Below are positions 9,775 through 19,200 of a stretch of DNA of 37,212 nucleotides, in pieces. Numbering within the stretch: the stretch's first letter is position 1; every line of letters begins with the position of its first letter. The DNA comes from Myxococcales bacterium (GTDB lineage: Bacteria; Myxococcota_A; Bradymonadia; UBA7976; UBA1532). The notes under the pieces are model-generated. The model ran no database searches. It had not been told where the DNA came from and saw nothing but the letters and a program-made list of their open reading frames with translations. The position numbers and the translations under genes were made by a program. Location of the stretch: positions 1 to 37,212 of the forward strand of contig SHZC01000026.1 in the NCBI GenBank assembly GCA_009692505.1, given 5' to 3'.

Positions 9775-11192
9775 CACCAGGTCACCTTTCCGTCGACGGT
9801 GTCGCGCTGAGCGCCGTCCTGGAGCAGGAGGTAGCCGGCGGTCGCCGTTCCGCCGATGACCACGGCACCTGCCGCGGCCCAGAGCCACCACGCCTTGTGC
9901 CAAGGCTCGCCGTCGTCATCCTCCAACGAGAGGCCTTCGTCGTCCAGTGTCTGGGCCGGGGGCAACCTGACGCGCTGCGCTTTCGGCTTCGCGACGACGA
10001 CGGGAGCCGGCTCGGGCTCGACGACGAGTGGCGGCGTCACGACAGGGGCCGGGGCCACGCGGGCGACGACGCCACCGACGATGATCTTGTCGAAGGGGAA
10101 CTTGCCGCAGGCCCCCTCGACCGTTCGCGCGAAGCCCGCGGCTTGAACGGCCACGCTCGAGAGATCGGCGCGAAATCGGACCTGGTCGAGTGCTGCCGTC
10201 TGCTTTTGCTCGACATCGTAGACATAGGCGTCGAGCACGAAGCCGTTGCCCTGCGGCTGGACGTTGCCGACAACGAGGCAGCGCGCCAGGGTCAGCGCGG
10301 CGACCTCCGTGGCCTTCTCCCGAAACGGCAAGCCGAACTTGCCCTGAGCCACGAGCGCGGCGACCTCGCGGATGAGGGCGGGATCAACCGGCTTGGCGGG
10401 GGCGGGCCCGATCGTGGTGCTCAGCGTGAGCTCGACGACCTCTGGTTTTGCGCCTTTGATCTCAACCTTGAGACCGCCCAAGCCCGCTTCAGCGTGGGTC
10501 GCCTGAATGTAATGTTCACCGCGAGACAGGTCGGTCACGGTCGCAGGCGAGAGGCCCTTGTCGACGCCGTCGACCCGAATCTCCGCCCCGCTCGGCACGG
10601 TCTTGATCACGACCGAGCCCTTCTTCTTTTTGGCCTGCTGAAGCTTGAGCTTCTCGAAGAGCGCGGCGGTCTCGGCGGGGTATTCATCGAGGGGCGCGGC
10701 GTCCGGCATGATGGCCAGAACACGCTGGAAGTAGTCCTTGGCCTCGTCGTCGTAACCGAGCGCCAGAGAGCACGCGCCCAAGTAACCGAGCGTCTCGAGC
10801 ACGGCCTGGAGCTTATTGACCGACGCGATGGCCTCTTCATAAAGGACGAGCGCCCCGCGGAGCTGCGTCAGCGCGGTCTCGAAGTCATTCCTGGCGAACG
10901 CGGCCTTCGCAGCGGTCCGGAGGTTCTCGGCCTGATCGACGCGCACATCCTGCCCCGAGGTCGACGCCGCGCCCGTGGAAGCCGGATCACCCCGCAGCTC
11001 GACGTGGCGCTGCTTTCGGAGCTCCGAGCGCGCGGCCTCATCGAACTTCTCGGAGATCATCCCGGCTCCAGGGCCGGCCTCCGCACCGAGTGGGGCGAGC
11101 CAGACTCGCGGCGTCGGGGTCTGGGCCCAGACGGGCACGGCGGGCGCGGTTACGACGAAGGCGGTCAATGAGAACCGTAAGATCCAGATCAT
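9774..11192 (-). CDS. TPR/PEGA-domain envelope protein with C-terminal membrane segment
   Basis: The product has 472 residues from ATG 11192, which begins a signal peptide (MIWILRFSLTAFVVTAPAVP, ending around AQ24) and has GAGGAG nine bases upstream. A further in-frame start at 11237 would add 15 charged residues and lacks both features. Residues about 75-180 are helical and TPR-like (AKAAFARNDFETALTQLRGA; DEAKDYFQRVLAIMP). A PEGA domain at about 193-257 is clear (GSVVIKTVPSGAEIRVDGVD). Then come an unassigned domain, a Pro/Val-rich linker and a hydrophobic segment near 436-459 (WWLWAAAGAVVIGG) just before the C-terminus. Such PEGA/TPR proteins are common in Myxococcota envelopes and generally lack an assigned function. 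It is the first gene of the minus-strand operon, and its stop overlaps the next start. It diverges from the histidine kinase gene. Confidence 0.85.
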   Translation of the reverse strand: MIWILRFSLTAFVVTAPAVPVWAQTPTPRVWLAPLGAEAGPGAGMISEKFDEAARSELRKQRHVELRGDPASTGAASTSGQDVRVDQAENLRTAAKAAFARNDFETALTQLRGALVLYEEAIASVNKLQAVLETLGYLGACSLALGYDDEAKDYFQRVLAIMPDAAPLDEYPAETAALFEKLKLQQAKKKKGSVVIKTVPSGAEIRVDGVDKGLSPATVTDLSRGEHYIQATHAEAGLGGLKVEIKGAKPEVVELTLSTTIGPAPAKPVDPALIREVAALVAQGKFGLPFREKATEVAALTLARCLVVGNVQPQGNGFVLDAYVYDVEQKQTAALDQVRFRADLSSVAVQAAGFARTVEGACGKFPFDKIIVGGVVARVAPAPVVTPPLVVEPEPAPVVVAKPKAQRVRLPPAQTLDDEGLSLEDDDGEPWHKAWWLWAAAGAVVIGGTATAGYLLLQDGAQRDTVDGKVTW

Positions 11193-11282
11193 TTCCGGCG
11201 ACTCCTCACCCCGGCTTCGGGCGGGTTCTTGTCTCAATTAGGCCGGCGCGGTGTACATGGGCCTCGCTTTTTCGTCAACGGC
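11193..11282. promoter_or_regulatory. Divergent intergenic promoter region
   Basis: This 90-base gap separates the divergent envelope operon (minus) and histidine kinase (plus). On the minus strand, TTGACG (11278-11273) stands 17 bases from TACACC (11255-11250), a plausible but weak sigma-70-type pair for the envelope operon. On the plus strand, TTGTCT (11229-11234) stands 17 bases from TGTACA (11252-11257), weaker still. The two candidates overlap, so expression of the two units could be mutually exclusive. The region must hold at least one promoter because of the gene arrangement; the exact boxes are tentative. Confidence 0.35.
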
Positions 11283-12878
11283 ATGACAGACGAAGGTATG
11301 CGCCTTTCGCTGCCGGGCCGCATCTTCGCGGGCTTTGTTGCTCTCCTCCTCACGTTTGCCAGCGTCAGCCTCTACACGGCGTGGGAGGTCGGGGCGTTGT
11401 CGCGACGGGTGGGCACCATCCACCACACGCTGCTGCCGCTACCCCCGCTCCTGGCCGATATCCAGAGTGATCTCCGCGGCCTCGACGTCGCCCTCGAGCC
11501 CCGTGAACTCTCCGCGCTGCGTCGCTCCGCGCACGTCGCGCGGCGGGTCTACCCCTACTTGCGCCGCCTTGAGCTCCACTTCGCCGACATCGCCGCCCAC
11601 CTGTCCGCGGTGGATGCCCACGACGCCACGGAGGTCTGGGCGCGAGGCCTTGAACCGCTGGAGAGGCGTCAGCGGCAGCTCGCCGTGCAGGTCGACCTCT
11701 TCTTCGACCGCGTGGAGGCCTTGGGAGGTGAGGAGCGCGCCGGCATCGCGAACGACCTCGACGAGCCCCTCGCGCTCGAGCAGCGACGACTGCGACGCTC
11801 GATCGACGCGCTCGGCCGCGAGACCGCCCGTTGGGCCATCGAGCTTCAGGCCCTCGGGCAACACGTCCTCGAAGGCTACGCGCTCGAGGAGCGGCGCGCC
11901 GTGTGGAGCACCGTCGTCCTCACCGCCGTGGGCTTGGCGCTCGGCATCGCCCTCACCGCCGGCGCCGCCATCGCACTCCGACCGCTCCGAACCCTACGCG
12001 AGGGCGTCGCCCGGATCGCGCGCGGCGAGTACGCGGTCCCGATCGACGTCGGCGAGCTCCACCCGGGCGACGAGCTCGGCGCGCTCGCCACTGACATCAA
12101 TCAAATGGCCGCGGCCATCCGGGCGCGCGATGACCGTCTCGCCGAGCAGCAGCGGGACCTCCTGCATCAAGAGCGCATGGCCACTGTCGGGCGCCTGGCC
12201 GCTCAGATTACCCACGAGCTGCGGAACCCGCTAAGCAGCATCGGCTTGAACTCGGAGCTCTTGATGGAGCTCTTGTCCGAGCCAGAGACCGAGGCCATCT
12301 CCGGGGTCCGGGAGGCGCGAACGCTCTTGGGCAGCATCACGCAGGAGGTCGAGCGCCTGCGGGAGATCACCGAGGCCTATCTGAGCTTCGCCCGACTGCC
12401 GAGACCCGAGCCGGTTCCGCTCGATCTCAACGCGATCTGCAGTGAGACGTTGGAGTTCGTCGGACCCGAGCTGGAGCGCGCGAAGGTCAAGAGCCGGCTG
12501 GACGCGGACCGAGCCGGCAGACCCGCGTATGCCGACGCCCACCAGCTTCGCGCCGCGTTGTCCAACCTGCTTCGCAACGCGAGGGAGGCCCTTGAGCCGC
12601 GAGGGGGTCACGTGCTCGTGCGCATCCGAACGCTCGGTGATCAGGCAGTCCTGGAGGTCCACGACGATGGCCCCGGCTTCTCGCCCGAGGCCCGCGCCCA
12701 CCTCTTTGAGCCGTTCTTCAGCAGCAAGCCCCAAGGCACGGGCCTGGGCCTCTCGTACGTCCGCACGATCATTGAAGCTCAGGGGGGGACCATCGCGGTC
12801 GAAGACGCGAGCGGGAGCGGCGCCATCGTTCGGCTGACCTTACCTCTCGCCAAGGAAACAGAAGGAGACCTCGCTTGA
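11283..12878 (+). CDS. Sensor histidine kinase, HAMP-containing, NtrB-like
   Basis: A membrane sensor kinase of 531 residues. TM1 is at about 14-34 (IFAGFVALLLTFASVSLY), then about 170 residues of extracytoplasmic helical sensor domain, TM2 at 207-230 (STVVLTAVGLALGIAL), and a HAMP domain at 231-285. The dimerisation/phosphoacceptor helix has THELRNP with His311. The ATPase domain shows the N box (NLLRNAREAL), G1 (DDGPGF), F box (FEPFFSSK) and G2 (GTGLGL). All catalytic boxes are intact. The start is uncertain: ATG 11283, ATG 11298 or an upstream in-frame codon at 11229, none with a strong Shine-Dalgarno. No response regulator is adjacent. The NtrC-type regulator at 19709 is the only receiver in the window and a natural candidate partner. 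The stop overlaps the TTG start of the next gene. Confidence 0.93.
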   Translation: MTDEGMRLSLPGRIFAGFVALLLTFASVSLYTAWEVGALSRRVGTIHHTLLPLPPLLADIQSDLRGLDVALEPRELSALRRSAHVARRVYPYLRRLELHFADIAAHLSAVDAHDATEVWARGLEPLERRQRQLAVQVDLFFDRVEALGGEERAGIANDLDEPLALEQRRLRRSIDALGRETARWAIELQALGQHVLEGYALEERRAVWSTVVLTAVGLALGIALTAGAAIALRPLRTLREGVARIARGEYAVPIDVGELHPGDELGALATDINQMAAAIRARDDRLAEQQRDLLHQERMATVGRLAAQITHELRNPLSSIGLNSELLMELLSEPETEAISGVREARTLLGSITQEVERLREITEAYLSFARLPRPEPVPLDLNAICSETLEFVGPELERAKVKSRLDADRAGRPAYADAHQLRAALSNLLRNAREALEPRGGHVLVRIRTLGDQAVLEVHDDGPGFSPEARAHLFEPFFSSKPQGTGLGLSYVRTIIEAQGGTIAVEDASGSGAIVRLTLPLAKETEGDLA

Positions 12879-13648
12879 CCCATCGCTTCGAGACCCTGGA
12901 GTTGATGACCTACAACATTCGTCTGGGCATTGAGACGTCGCTCAAGTCCGTCGCCGACGCGATCCTGAGCCTCGGCGTGCCCGATCTGCTCGCCCTTCAG
13001 GAGATTGGCGTCGACTGGCGCATGGGTGAGCGTCTCGACCAGCCCGCCGCCCTGTGCATGGCACTCGCGCTGCCGTTTCATGCCTTCGCCGGCGCGCTGA
13101 CGGACGATGAGGGGGGCCGCTTCGGCGTCGCGCTCTTGTCCCGCTTCCCCTTGCGATCGGTCGATGTCGCCCTGCTCCCCCGAGAGCGCGACGAGCAGCG
13201 GGTCGCCCTTCGTATTTGCCTCGACACGGAGCCCGCGGTGTGGGTCATCAATACGCACCTCTCCGTTCACGAGCCCGAGCGGATTCGGCAAGCAGCGGCC
13301 GTGCGACGCCTCGCCCTCGCCACGACCGGCCCCGTCATCGTCATGGGCGACTTCAACGACGCTTCTGACAGCGAGGTCCTCAACGTCTTGCGCGGCGACC
13401 CACCCGGCGGCCTGCTGGCCGGCAAGATGCCACCCAACGGCCTGGTACTCACCGACGCCTTCGATGCGACGGGGCTCGGCCCACCGGAGACGTTCAGCGT
13501 CGCGCGACCCCACCGCCGAATCGACTACGTCCTCAGCGGGCGGGGGCTCTTGCCCACCGGCGCCGCCCGCGTCGCGCGGGAGGTCACAGCGAGTGATCAC
13601 TTCCCCCTCTGTGCTCGGGTCCATCGCGTCGCCGCTCCCGTTTCCTGA
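12875..13648 (+). CDS. Endonuclease/exonuclease/phosphatase-family protein
   Basis: The product has 257 residues and no signal peptide, so it is probably cytoplasmic. It carries the full metal-dependent EEP (DNase I-like) catalytic set: the Asn in MTYNIRLG, the Glu in LALQEIG, the Asn/His in NTHLSVHE, GDFND, RIDYV and the terminal SDHFPL. The superfamily includes nucleases, inositol-phosphate phosphatases and sphingomyelinases, and the sequence alone does not decide the substrate. The start is TTG 12875, which overlaps the kinase stop as TTGA and sits seven bases after AAGGAG; this strong Shine-Dalgarno decides the start. Translational coupling implies production together with the kinase. A TPR lipoprotein gene follows after 11 bases. 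Confidence 0.88.
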   Translation: MTHRFETLELMTYNIRLGIETSLKSVADAILSLGVPDLLALQEIGVDWRMGERLDQPAALCMALALPFHAFAGALTDDEGGRFGVALLSRFPLRSVDVALLPRERDEQRVALRICLDTEPAVWVINTHLSVHEPERIRQAAAVRRLALATTGPVIVMGDFNDASDSEVLNVLRGDPPGGLLAGKMPPNGLVLTDAFDATGLGPPETFSVARPHRRIDYVLSGRGLLPTGAARVAREVTASDHFPLCARVHRVAAPVS

Positions 13649-13659
13649 CGACGGCCTTC

Positions 13660-14715
13660 ATGGTATGGACGCTCATGCGCGACACCGCTCGGGTTCGACT
13701 CTTGCTGCTCGTCCTCTTGGCGGCCGTCCTGGCGATTGGGGCCAGCGGCTGCAAGTCCAACTCGAAGAAGGTGACGTGGCAGGGACGGACATATGACCTC
13801 GGCGCGATGCCTGAGATGGGCATGGAGTTGGCACCGTCGCTCCCGAGCGAGCCGGCCCCGCTGACCGTCGCGCCGTACGTCGTCCAGGTCGAACGTTCGC
13901 TGGAGAAGGCTGCCACGCTGCGTGATCGAGGGCGACGCACGGAGGCCATCGCCGAGCTCATGACCGCCGTCTCGGCCGCCGGGAACGACGCCGAGCTCGG
14001 GCAAGCGCTCGCCTTGTTGTTCGTCGAAGACGGGCAGCTGCTCCGGGCCGAGGATGAGTTCAGGCGGGTCCTCCGACTCAACGCCCAGAGCGACGCGGCG
14101 ACGTTCGCGCTCGCCGCCCTCCTCGCTCAACGCGGGGCGCTCGGGGAGGCCCGCCCGCTGCTTGAGAGGGTCGCGGCTCGTCGCCCGGGGGACACCAAGG
14201 TGCTCTCGGCTTTGGCGGCGCTCAGCCTCGATCAGGGTGACTCGAAGGCGGCGATCAACGCGCTGAAGGCCGCCGCCGAAGCCAATCCGGACGATCATGC
14301 GGCCAAAGGCGCGCTCGGCAACGCGCTCGGGCAGACCGGCGAGTTTGGTCAAGCCGCGGCGGCTCTGGCTCAGGCCAATAAAGCAAACCCCGGCGACGCG
14401 ACCACCGCGCTTCAGCTCGGCACGGCGCTCGCGCAGAGCGGCAAACACGAGGAGGCTGAGCGTGCGCTGACAGAGGCCACCCGCCTCGCCCCTGAAAATC
14501 GACTTGGCTGGCAGAACCTCGCCGTCCTGCGTGAACATCAAGGGGACGCCGAAGGTGCCGCCCGCGCCTACGAATCGCTGCTGAAAAACGTGAACGGCGC
14601 CGATCGGGACGGTACATTGCGCAAACGAATCGAGGCCTTGCGTTCGGAGGGCCTCGAGAACACTCCCCCTATAGGTGAATCGGGAAATGGCGAAGCTGGT
14701 CGTAATCAGCCCTGA
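13660..14715 (+). CDS. TPR-repeat lipoprotein
   Basis: The product has 351 residues from ATG 13660; ATG 13675 is an equally acceptable start that leaves a cleaner signal peptide. An N-terminal hydrophobic stretch ends in a lipobox-like ASGC (Cys31 from the first start), so it is probably a lipoprotein. Residues about 75-335 are consecutive TPR-type helix pairs, recognisable by Ala/Gly/Tyr spacing and Pro at repeat ends (AEDEFRRVLRLNAQ, EANPDDHAAKGALGNALGQ, ANPGDATTALQLGTALAQSG, EERALTEATRLAPE-like units). TPR arrays scaffold protein complexes. The 3' end overlaps the start region of the cyclase gene by 29 bases, indicating one transcript with it. Confidence 0.85.
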   Translation: MVWTLMRDTARVRLLLLVLLAAVLAIGASGCKSNSKKVTWQGRTYDLGAMPEMGMELAPSLPSEPAPLTVAPYVVQVERSLEKAATLRDRGRRTEAIAELMTAVSAAGNDAELGQALALLFVEDGQLLRAEDEFRRVLRLNAQSDAATFALAALLAQRGALGEARPLLERVAARRPGDTKVLSALAALSLDQGDSKAAINALKAAAEANPDDHAAKGALGNALGQTGEFGQAAAALAQANKANPGDATTALQLGTALAQSGKHEEAERALTEATRLAPENRLGWQNLAVLREHQGDAEGAARAYESLLKNVNGADRDGTLRKRIEALRSEGLENTPPIGESGNGEAGRNQP

Positions 14716-16288
14716 GGGCACGCAGCAGGAGACGAACCTCCGCGCCATCAATACGCTCGGGCGTCACCCCGATCAGCATGTCCAGATCCTCGATCGGGTG
14801 GTGAGCAAGGAGCACGCGCTCATCACCTTCGTCGACGGCACGTATTGGCTGCAGGACATGGGCAGCCGCAACGGCACCTACGTCAACGTCGATCGCATCA
14901 CGGGGCGCACCCGCCTCAGCGACGGGGACACGATCACGCTGGGCAGCACGCGCTGCATCTTCGTCGAGGGTGACCGGGCGCCGGTCCTCCAGGCGACCAT
15001 GAAGCAGGTCACGATCAACCCGGGCTTCAACCACGAGTCGGCCATCCGTGCGCGCCTTCAGGCCGAGGATCTGCGCTCGAAGCAGTTCCTCCCGGAGAAC
15101 CAAATCGAGAGCGATCAGAGCGTCCGCCAGGACTACGAGAAGCTCCGCGTCTCCTTCGAGCTCAACCTCGACATCGGCAGCGTGCTCGACATCGACGTCC
15201 TCCTGCAGCGCATCCTGGAGAAGGCCTTCGAGTTCACGACGGCCGATCGCGGCGTGATCCTCCTCTCCGATGACCGAAATCCGATGCCCGTGCCCCGCGC
15301 CGTCAAGCATCGTCGGGGCGGCAGCACCGAAGGGCAGTTCGACCTCTCCCATACGATCCTCAACGAGGTCATGACCCAGCACCACGCGGTGCTCTCCTCG
15401 GACGCCTCAGTCGACAGCCGCTTCGGGGGCAGCCACAGCATCATCCTTCAGGGCATCCGGAGCACGATGTGCGTGCCCCTGCTCTTTGGCCAAGAGGTGC
15501 TCGGCGTGATCCACCTCGACACCCAAATAGCGACCGGCGTGTTCACGGAGAAGGATCTGCAGATCCTCTCCGTCTTCGCCAACCAGGCGGCCGTGCAGAT
15601 CGCCAACGCTCGACTCGCCAAACGGGCCGAGGCCGAGGCGATCGCCCGCAGCAACCTCTCCCGTCTCCTCTCGCCCAACCTCGTCGAGCAGGTCGTCAAG
15701 GGCAATGTCGAGATGAAAAAGGGCGGCGAGCTTCGGCAGGCCAGCGTCCTCTTCTCGGACATCCGGGGCTTCACGTCGATGAGCGAGCGGCGAGCGCCCC
15801 AGGAGCTCGTCTCCACGCTCAATGAGTACTTCGAGATCATGGTCGACATCGTGTTCCAGCATGAGGGCACGCTCGACAAGTTCGTCGGCGACGAGATCAT
15901 GGCCGTCTGGGGTTCGCCGATCCCGCAAGCCGACCACGCCGAGCGGGCCGTTCGAGCGGCGCTCCACATGATGAAGGATCTCAACGACTTCAACCGGTTC
16001 CGGGTGGCCAACGGCGAGGAGCCGATCCTCGTCGGCTGCGGCATCAACTGCGGCGAGGTCGTGGCGGGTTATATGGGCTCAACGAAGACGCTGTCGTACA
16101 CGGTCATCGGCGACACCGTGAACACAGCCGCGCGCCTCTGCAGCGTCGCCGGCCCGGGTGAGATCATCGTGAGTGATCCCATCTTTTATCAGCTCGAAGG
16201 CCGCCTCCAATATGAGGAGCGGGACGCCGCCAACCTCAAGGGCAAAGCCCGGCCCGTGCCGCTGTATCGGGTGACCGGGCTGGTCTAA
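14687..16288 (+). CDS. FHA-GAF class III adenylate cyclase
   Basis: The product has 533 residues. ATG 14687 is preferred over GTG 14675 because AGGTG precedes it by nine bases. An FHA domain at about 5-85 keeps the phosphothreonine-binding motifs (LGRHP, SKEH, GSRNGTYV). A linker leads to a GAF domain at about 155-315 (ADRGVILL; STMCVPLLFGQEVLGVIHLD). A class III nucleotidyl cyclase catalytic domain runs from about 350 to 530. Metal-binding Asp residues are in FSDIRGFT and FVGDEIMAVWG, the adenine-selecting Lys is in DKFVGDE, and the transition-state Asn/Arg are in GDTVNTAARL. The second purine-selecting position (YTVIGDTVN) is Thr instead of Asp, which is the class IIIb pattern. It should make cAMP, with input from phosphoproteins (FHA) and a small ligand or dimer signal (GAF). 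It ends three bases from a convergent gene. Confidence 0.95.
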   Translation: MAKLVVISPEGTQQETNLRAINTLGRHPDQHVQILDRVVSKEHALITFVDGTYWLQDMGSRNGTYVNVDRITGRTRLSDGDTITLGSTRCIFVEGDRAPVLQATMKQVTINPGFNHESAIRARLQAEDLRSKQFLPENQIESDQSVRQDYEKLRVSFELNLDIGSVLDIDVLLQRILEKAFEFTTADRGVILLSDDRNPMPVPRAVKHRRGGSTEGQFDLSHTILNEVMTQHHAVLSSDASVDSRFGGSHSIILQGIRSTMCVPLLFGQEVLGVIHLDTQIATGVFTEKDLQILSVFANQAAVQIANARLAKRAEAEAIARSNLSRLLSPNLVEQVVKGNVEMKKGGELRQASVLFSDIRGFTSMSERRAPQELVSTLNEYFEIMVDIVFQHEGTLDKFVGDEIMAVWGSPIPQADHAERAVRAALHMMKDLNDFNRFRVANGEEPILVGCGINCGEVVAGYMGSTKTLSYTVIGDTVNTAARLCSVAGPGEIIVSDPIFYQLEGRLQYEERDAANLKGKARPVPLYRVTGLV

Positions 16289-16291
16289 GGC

Positions 16292-19200
16292 TCACGCCTG
16301 GGGCGCGTCGTGCCGCTCCATCGCCAGGAGGATCTCCCGGTGAGGGAGGATGTTCGACATGAAGCCCCGCTCAAGGCCCGTGCCCTCGAGGCAGCGGACT
16401 TGGGCCATCAGCTCGTTCCAGGCCGCCTGACGCGCCTGCTCGGCCATGACCAGATCACCTCGCGCCTTGCAGACCCCATGACGGTAGAGCTCGACCTCGG
16501 CCCTCAGCCGTTCGAGACGGGGATCGGACTGAAGTGCCACGGCATACGCGGTGTCGAGATCACCCAAGCGGCTCTCGGCCTCGGAGTTTCGACCCAAGGC
16601 GAGGAGTGCCCGGACCTGTATCCCGAGGGCCACGACGAGGCCTTTTTGATAGCCCAGCTCCGTCGCCCGATCGGCCGCGTCGTTGGCGTAGTTCAGCGCG
16701 CCTACGATCAGCCGCTCACCACGGGCCGCGACCGCGAAGGTCATCGCCATGGCGTTCATCACATCGACTTGAATGGGGTGCCGAATCGCGCGCCGCCCGA
16801 GCTCCTTCATGCACTGCGCGACGAGCGCGGTCGCCTCCTCGTACCGACCCCGGCTCACGAGGATCTTGCCCTGGCCGATGAGCGCGGCCGAATGGTCGAG
16901 CCGGTGGGTCTCGCGGTCACCGAGCTGGAGTACGTCGCCATACGCGCGCATGGCCTCGTCGAAGTCCCCCATGCTGGCGTGCAGATGCCCGATCTGGACG
17001 AGCACCCTTGACCGCGCGCGCACCTCGGCGGACTCGGCGAGGAGCTTGTCCGCCCGACGCAACATCCGATCAGCGTCCATCAAGCGGCCGGTCGTCCAAA
17101 AGTGATTGCCCAACGCTTGAATCGTGAGGGCCTCGCCGAAGACATCTCCGGCGCGATGCGCGCTGCGCCAAGCCTCGAAGAGCCACCGCAGCGACTCGGT
17201 GAGCCGGCCTTCACGCGCCTCGACGAGCCCACGCGCGTGGTAGAGCCGAGCCCGTTGCCGCTCCGTCAGCTCGCTCGCGGGCGTGCGCTCCACGAGCTCT
17301 TCAAGCAGTCCGCGGGCTTCGCGTTTGTGGCCCTGCTGCCACTCATTGAGCGCGAGGACGAACTTCGCGCTCGACGTGGGGCGGCCACCTTGGGCGAGCA
17401 AGGCGGCGTCGACGACGTCATATTGTCCCGACAGGAGCGCGTGCCGGGCGCGACGCTGGGCGAGTTGCACCCGCTCGGCATCGGTAGCGACTTTTTGGGC
17501 GAGCGGCTCGAGCTGCCGCAGATCGTCGGCCTGCGTCTCCCGCAGCCCGAGCATCGAGTGCACCCGCTCTCGACGCACGACGACGTGAAACATGAAGCGG
17601 TCCTGGTCATCGCGAGCCAGCCCCTTCAGCAGCCCGAGAGACTGGCTACACAGCTCCAGCGCCCCGACCAGGTTGTGGGACCGAACACACCGATCAATCG
17701 CCGTCAGCAGGCCGTGCAGCGCGCGTCCCGGGAGCCCCGCCAAGGCGAGGTGATCCGCCGCCAGGGAGGGGTACGACGCCGCGCAGGACATCCGTGAATA
17801 CACCTCACCGGCGTCCTCGTGGATCGTCCGTCGCCGCTCGGCCGGCGTGCGGCGATAGATCTCGTCGTGGATGGCCGAGTGGATGATCCGGGCTTGTTGC
17901 CCACCCTCGGCACCGAGGCGTTCGACGAGCCCCGCGCGCTCAAGCTGCGCAAGTGCCAGGTCCAGCTCGTCAGCGCCCACGGCGCGCCGGGACGCGACCT
18001 CTTCGAGTACGCCCCCGCCCGTCGCGTCCTCGACGACGGCGACAAGCTCAGCGACCTCAACCGCAGTGGCCCCGAGCCGCGCGCATCGCCGGGAGACGAA
18101 GGTGCCGAGATCGCGGAGGACCTCCTCCCCCGGGATCGGCTTAAGCTCGATCCAGCGATCCTGGGCGACCCCCAGCACCTCATCCTCGACGAGCTGACGA
18201 ACCGCCTGGCAGAGGACCAGCGGGGCTCCCCGTGCCCCGGCGATCAAGCGGAACCGCGAGGCCTCGGACATCATGTGTCCAGGCAGGAGCGCGTCGATGA
18301 GCGCCTCGCCGTCGGTCATATTAAACGGCTCGAGGATCATCTCGGTGAACCCCGGATACCGGCCGAGTTCGGCGGGCACGAAGAAGCGGCCCCCGTAGGT
18401 CATGAGGACCATCATGCGCGCCCGGGGTCTGACCGCGGCGAGCAGGTGGTGCACGAGCTCCCAGGAGGGGCCGTCCATCTCGTCGGCGTCTTCGAGCACG
18501 ACGAGCAGGGGGGCCGTAGTCTCGACAGCCGCGCGCGCGGCGACGGCCTCGACGAGGTTAACGACCGCGCGCTTCAGCCGAATCCCTACGGTTCGCCCGT
18601 CCATTCGCCCGACCTGCCGGGCCGCCTCGGGGTCGCCAAGGATGTCGAGCAGGAAGACCCGGGCCTCAAGCAGTTGAGCGCGGGCGCTGCCGTCGGGCAG
18701 GTACTCGAGGAGCTGCGTCAGGCCCGCCTGCACCCGCCCGGGCAGCTCGGGGTCGCCGATCGTGACGCCGAAGTACGTCCGGAGGAGCTGCGCCACAGGC
18801 CACAGGGGCAAGCTGAAGAGCCGCGGCGACCTTGCGCGCAGGACAATCGGGGCCGTGCCGAGCTGCTCCTGCACGAAAGCCTCGAAGTGCTGGAGAAGCC
18901 GGGACTTGCCGTAGCCCTCCGGTGCCTTGATCGCGACGACCTCATGGTGGGCCGCGCCCGCAGCGCCGACGGAGGTCATTCGCTCCCAGAGACGCGTCAT
19001 CTCGCCGGTGCGACCGACGAAGGCACCGGTGCAGACGAGGGCGACCGCTTCACTCCCCGTCAAGGCGCTTGACGATTGAAGGCTAAAGGCGGGCAATCGC
19101 GCCTCGAGCTCATCGGGCGGCGGTGAGTGGTCGAGGGTCAGCGGGCTGAGTTCGGAGGCGTAGGGCTCGATTGCCCGGATGGACCCACTGACCGCCGCCG

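Noticed and set aside
9897..11171. 424-codon plus-strand frame
   Set aside because: It is antisense to the PEGA/TPR gene, with Arg/Asp/Leu-biased translation and no domain.
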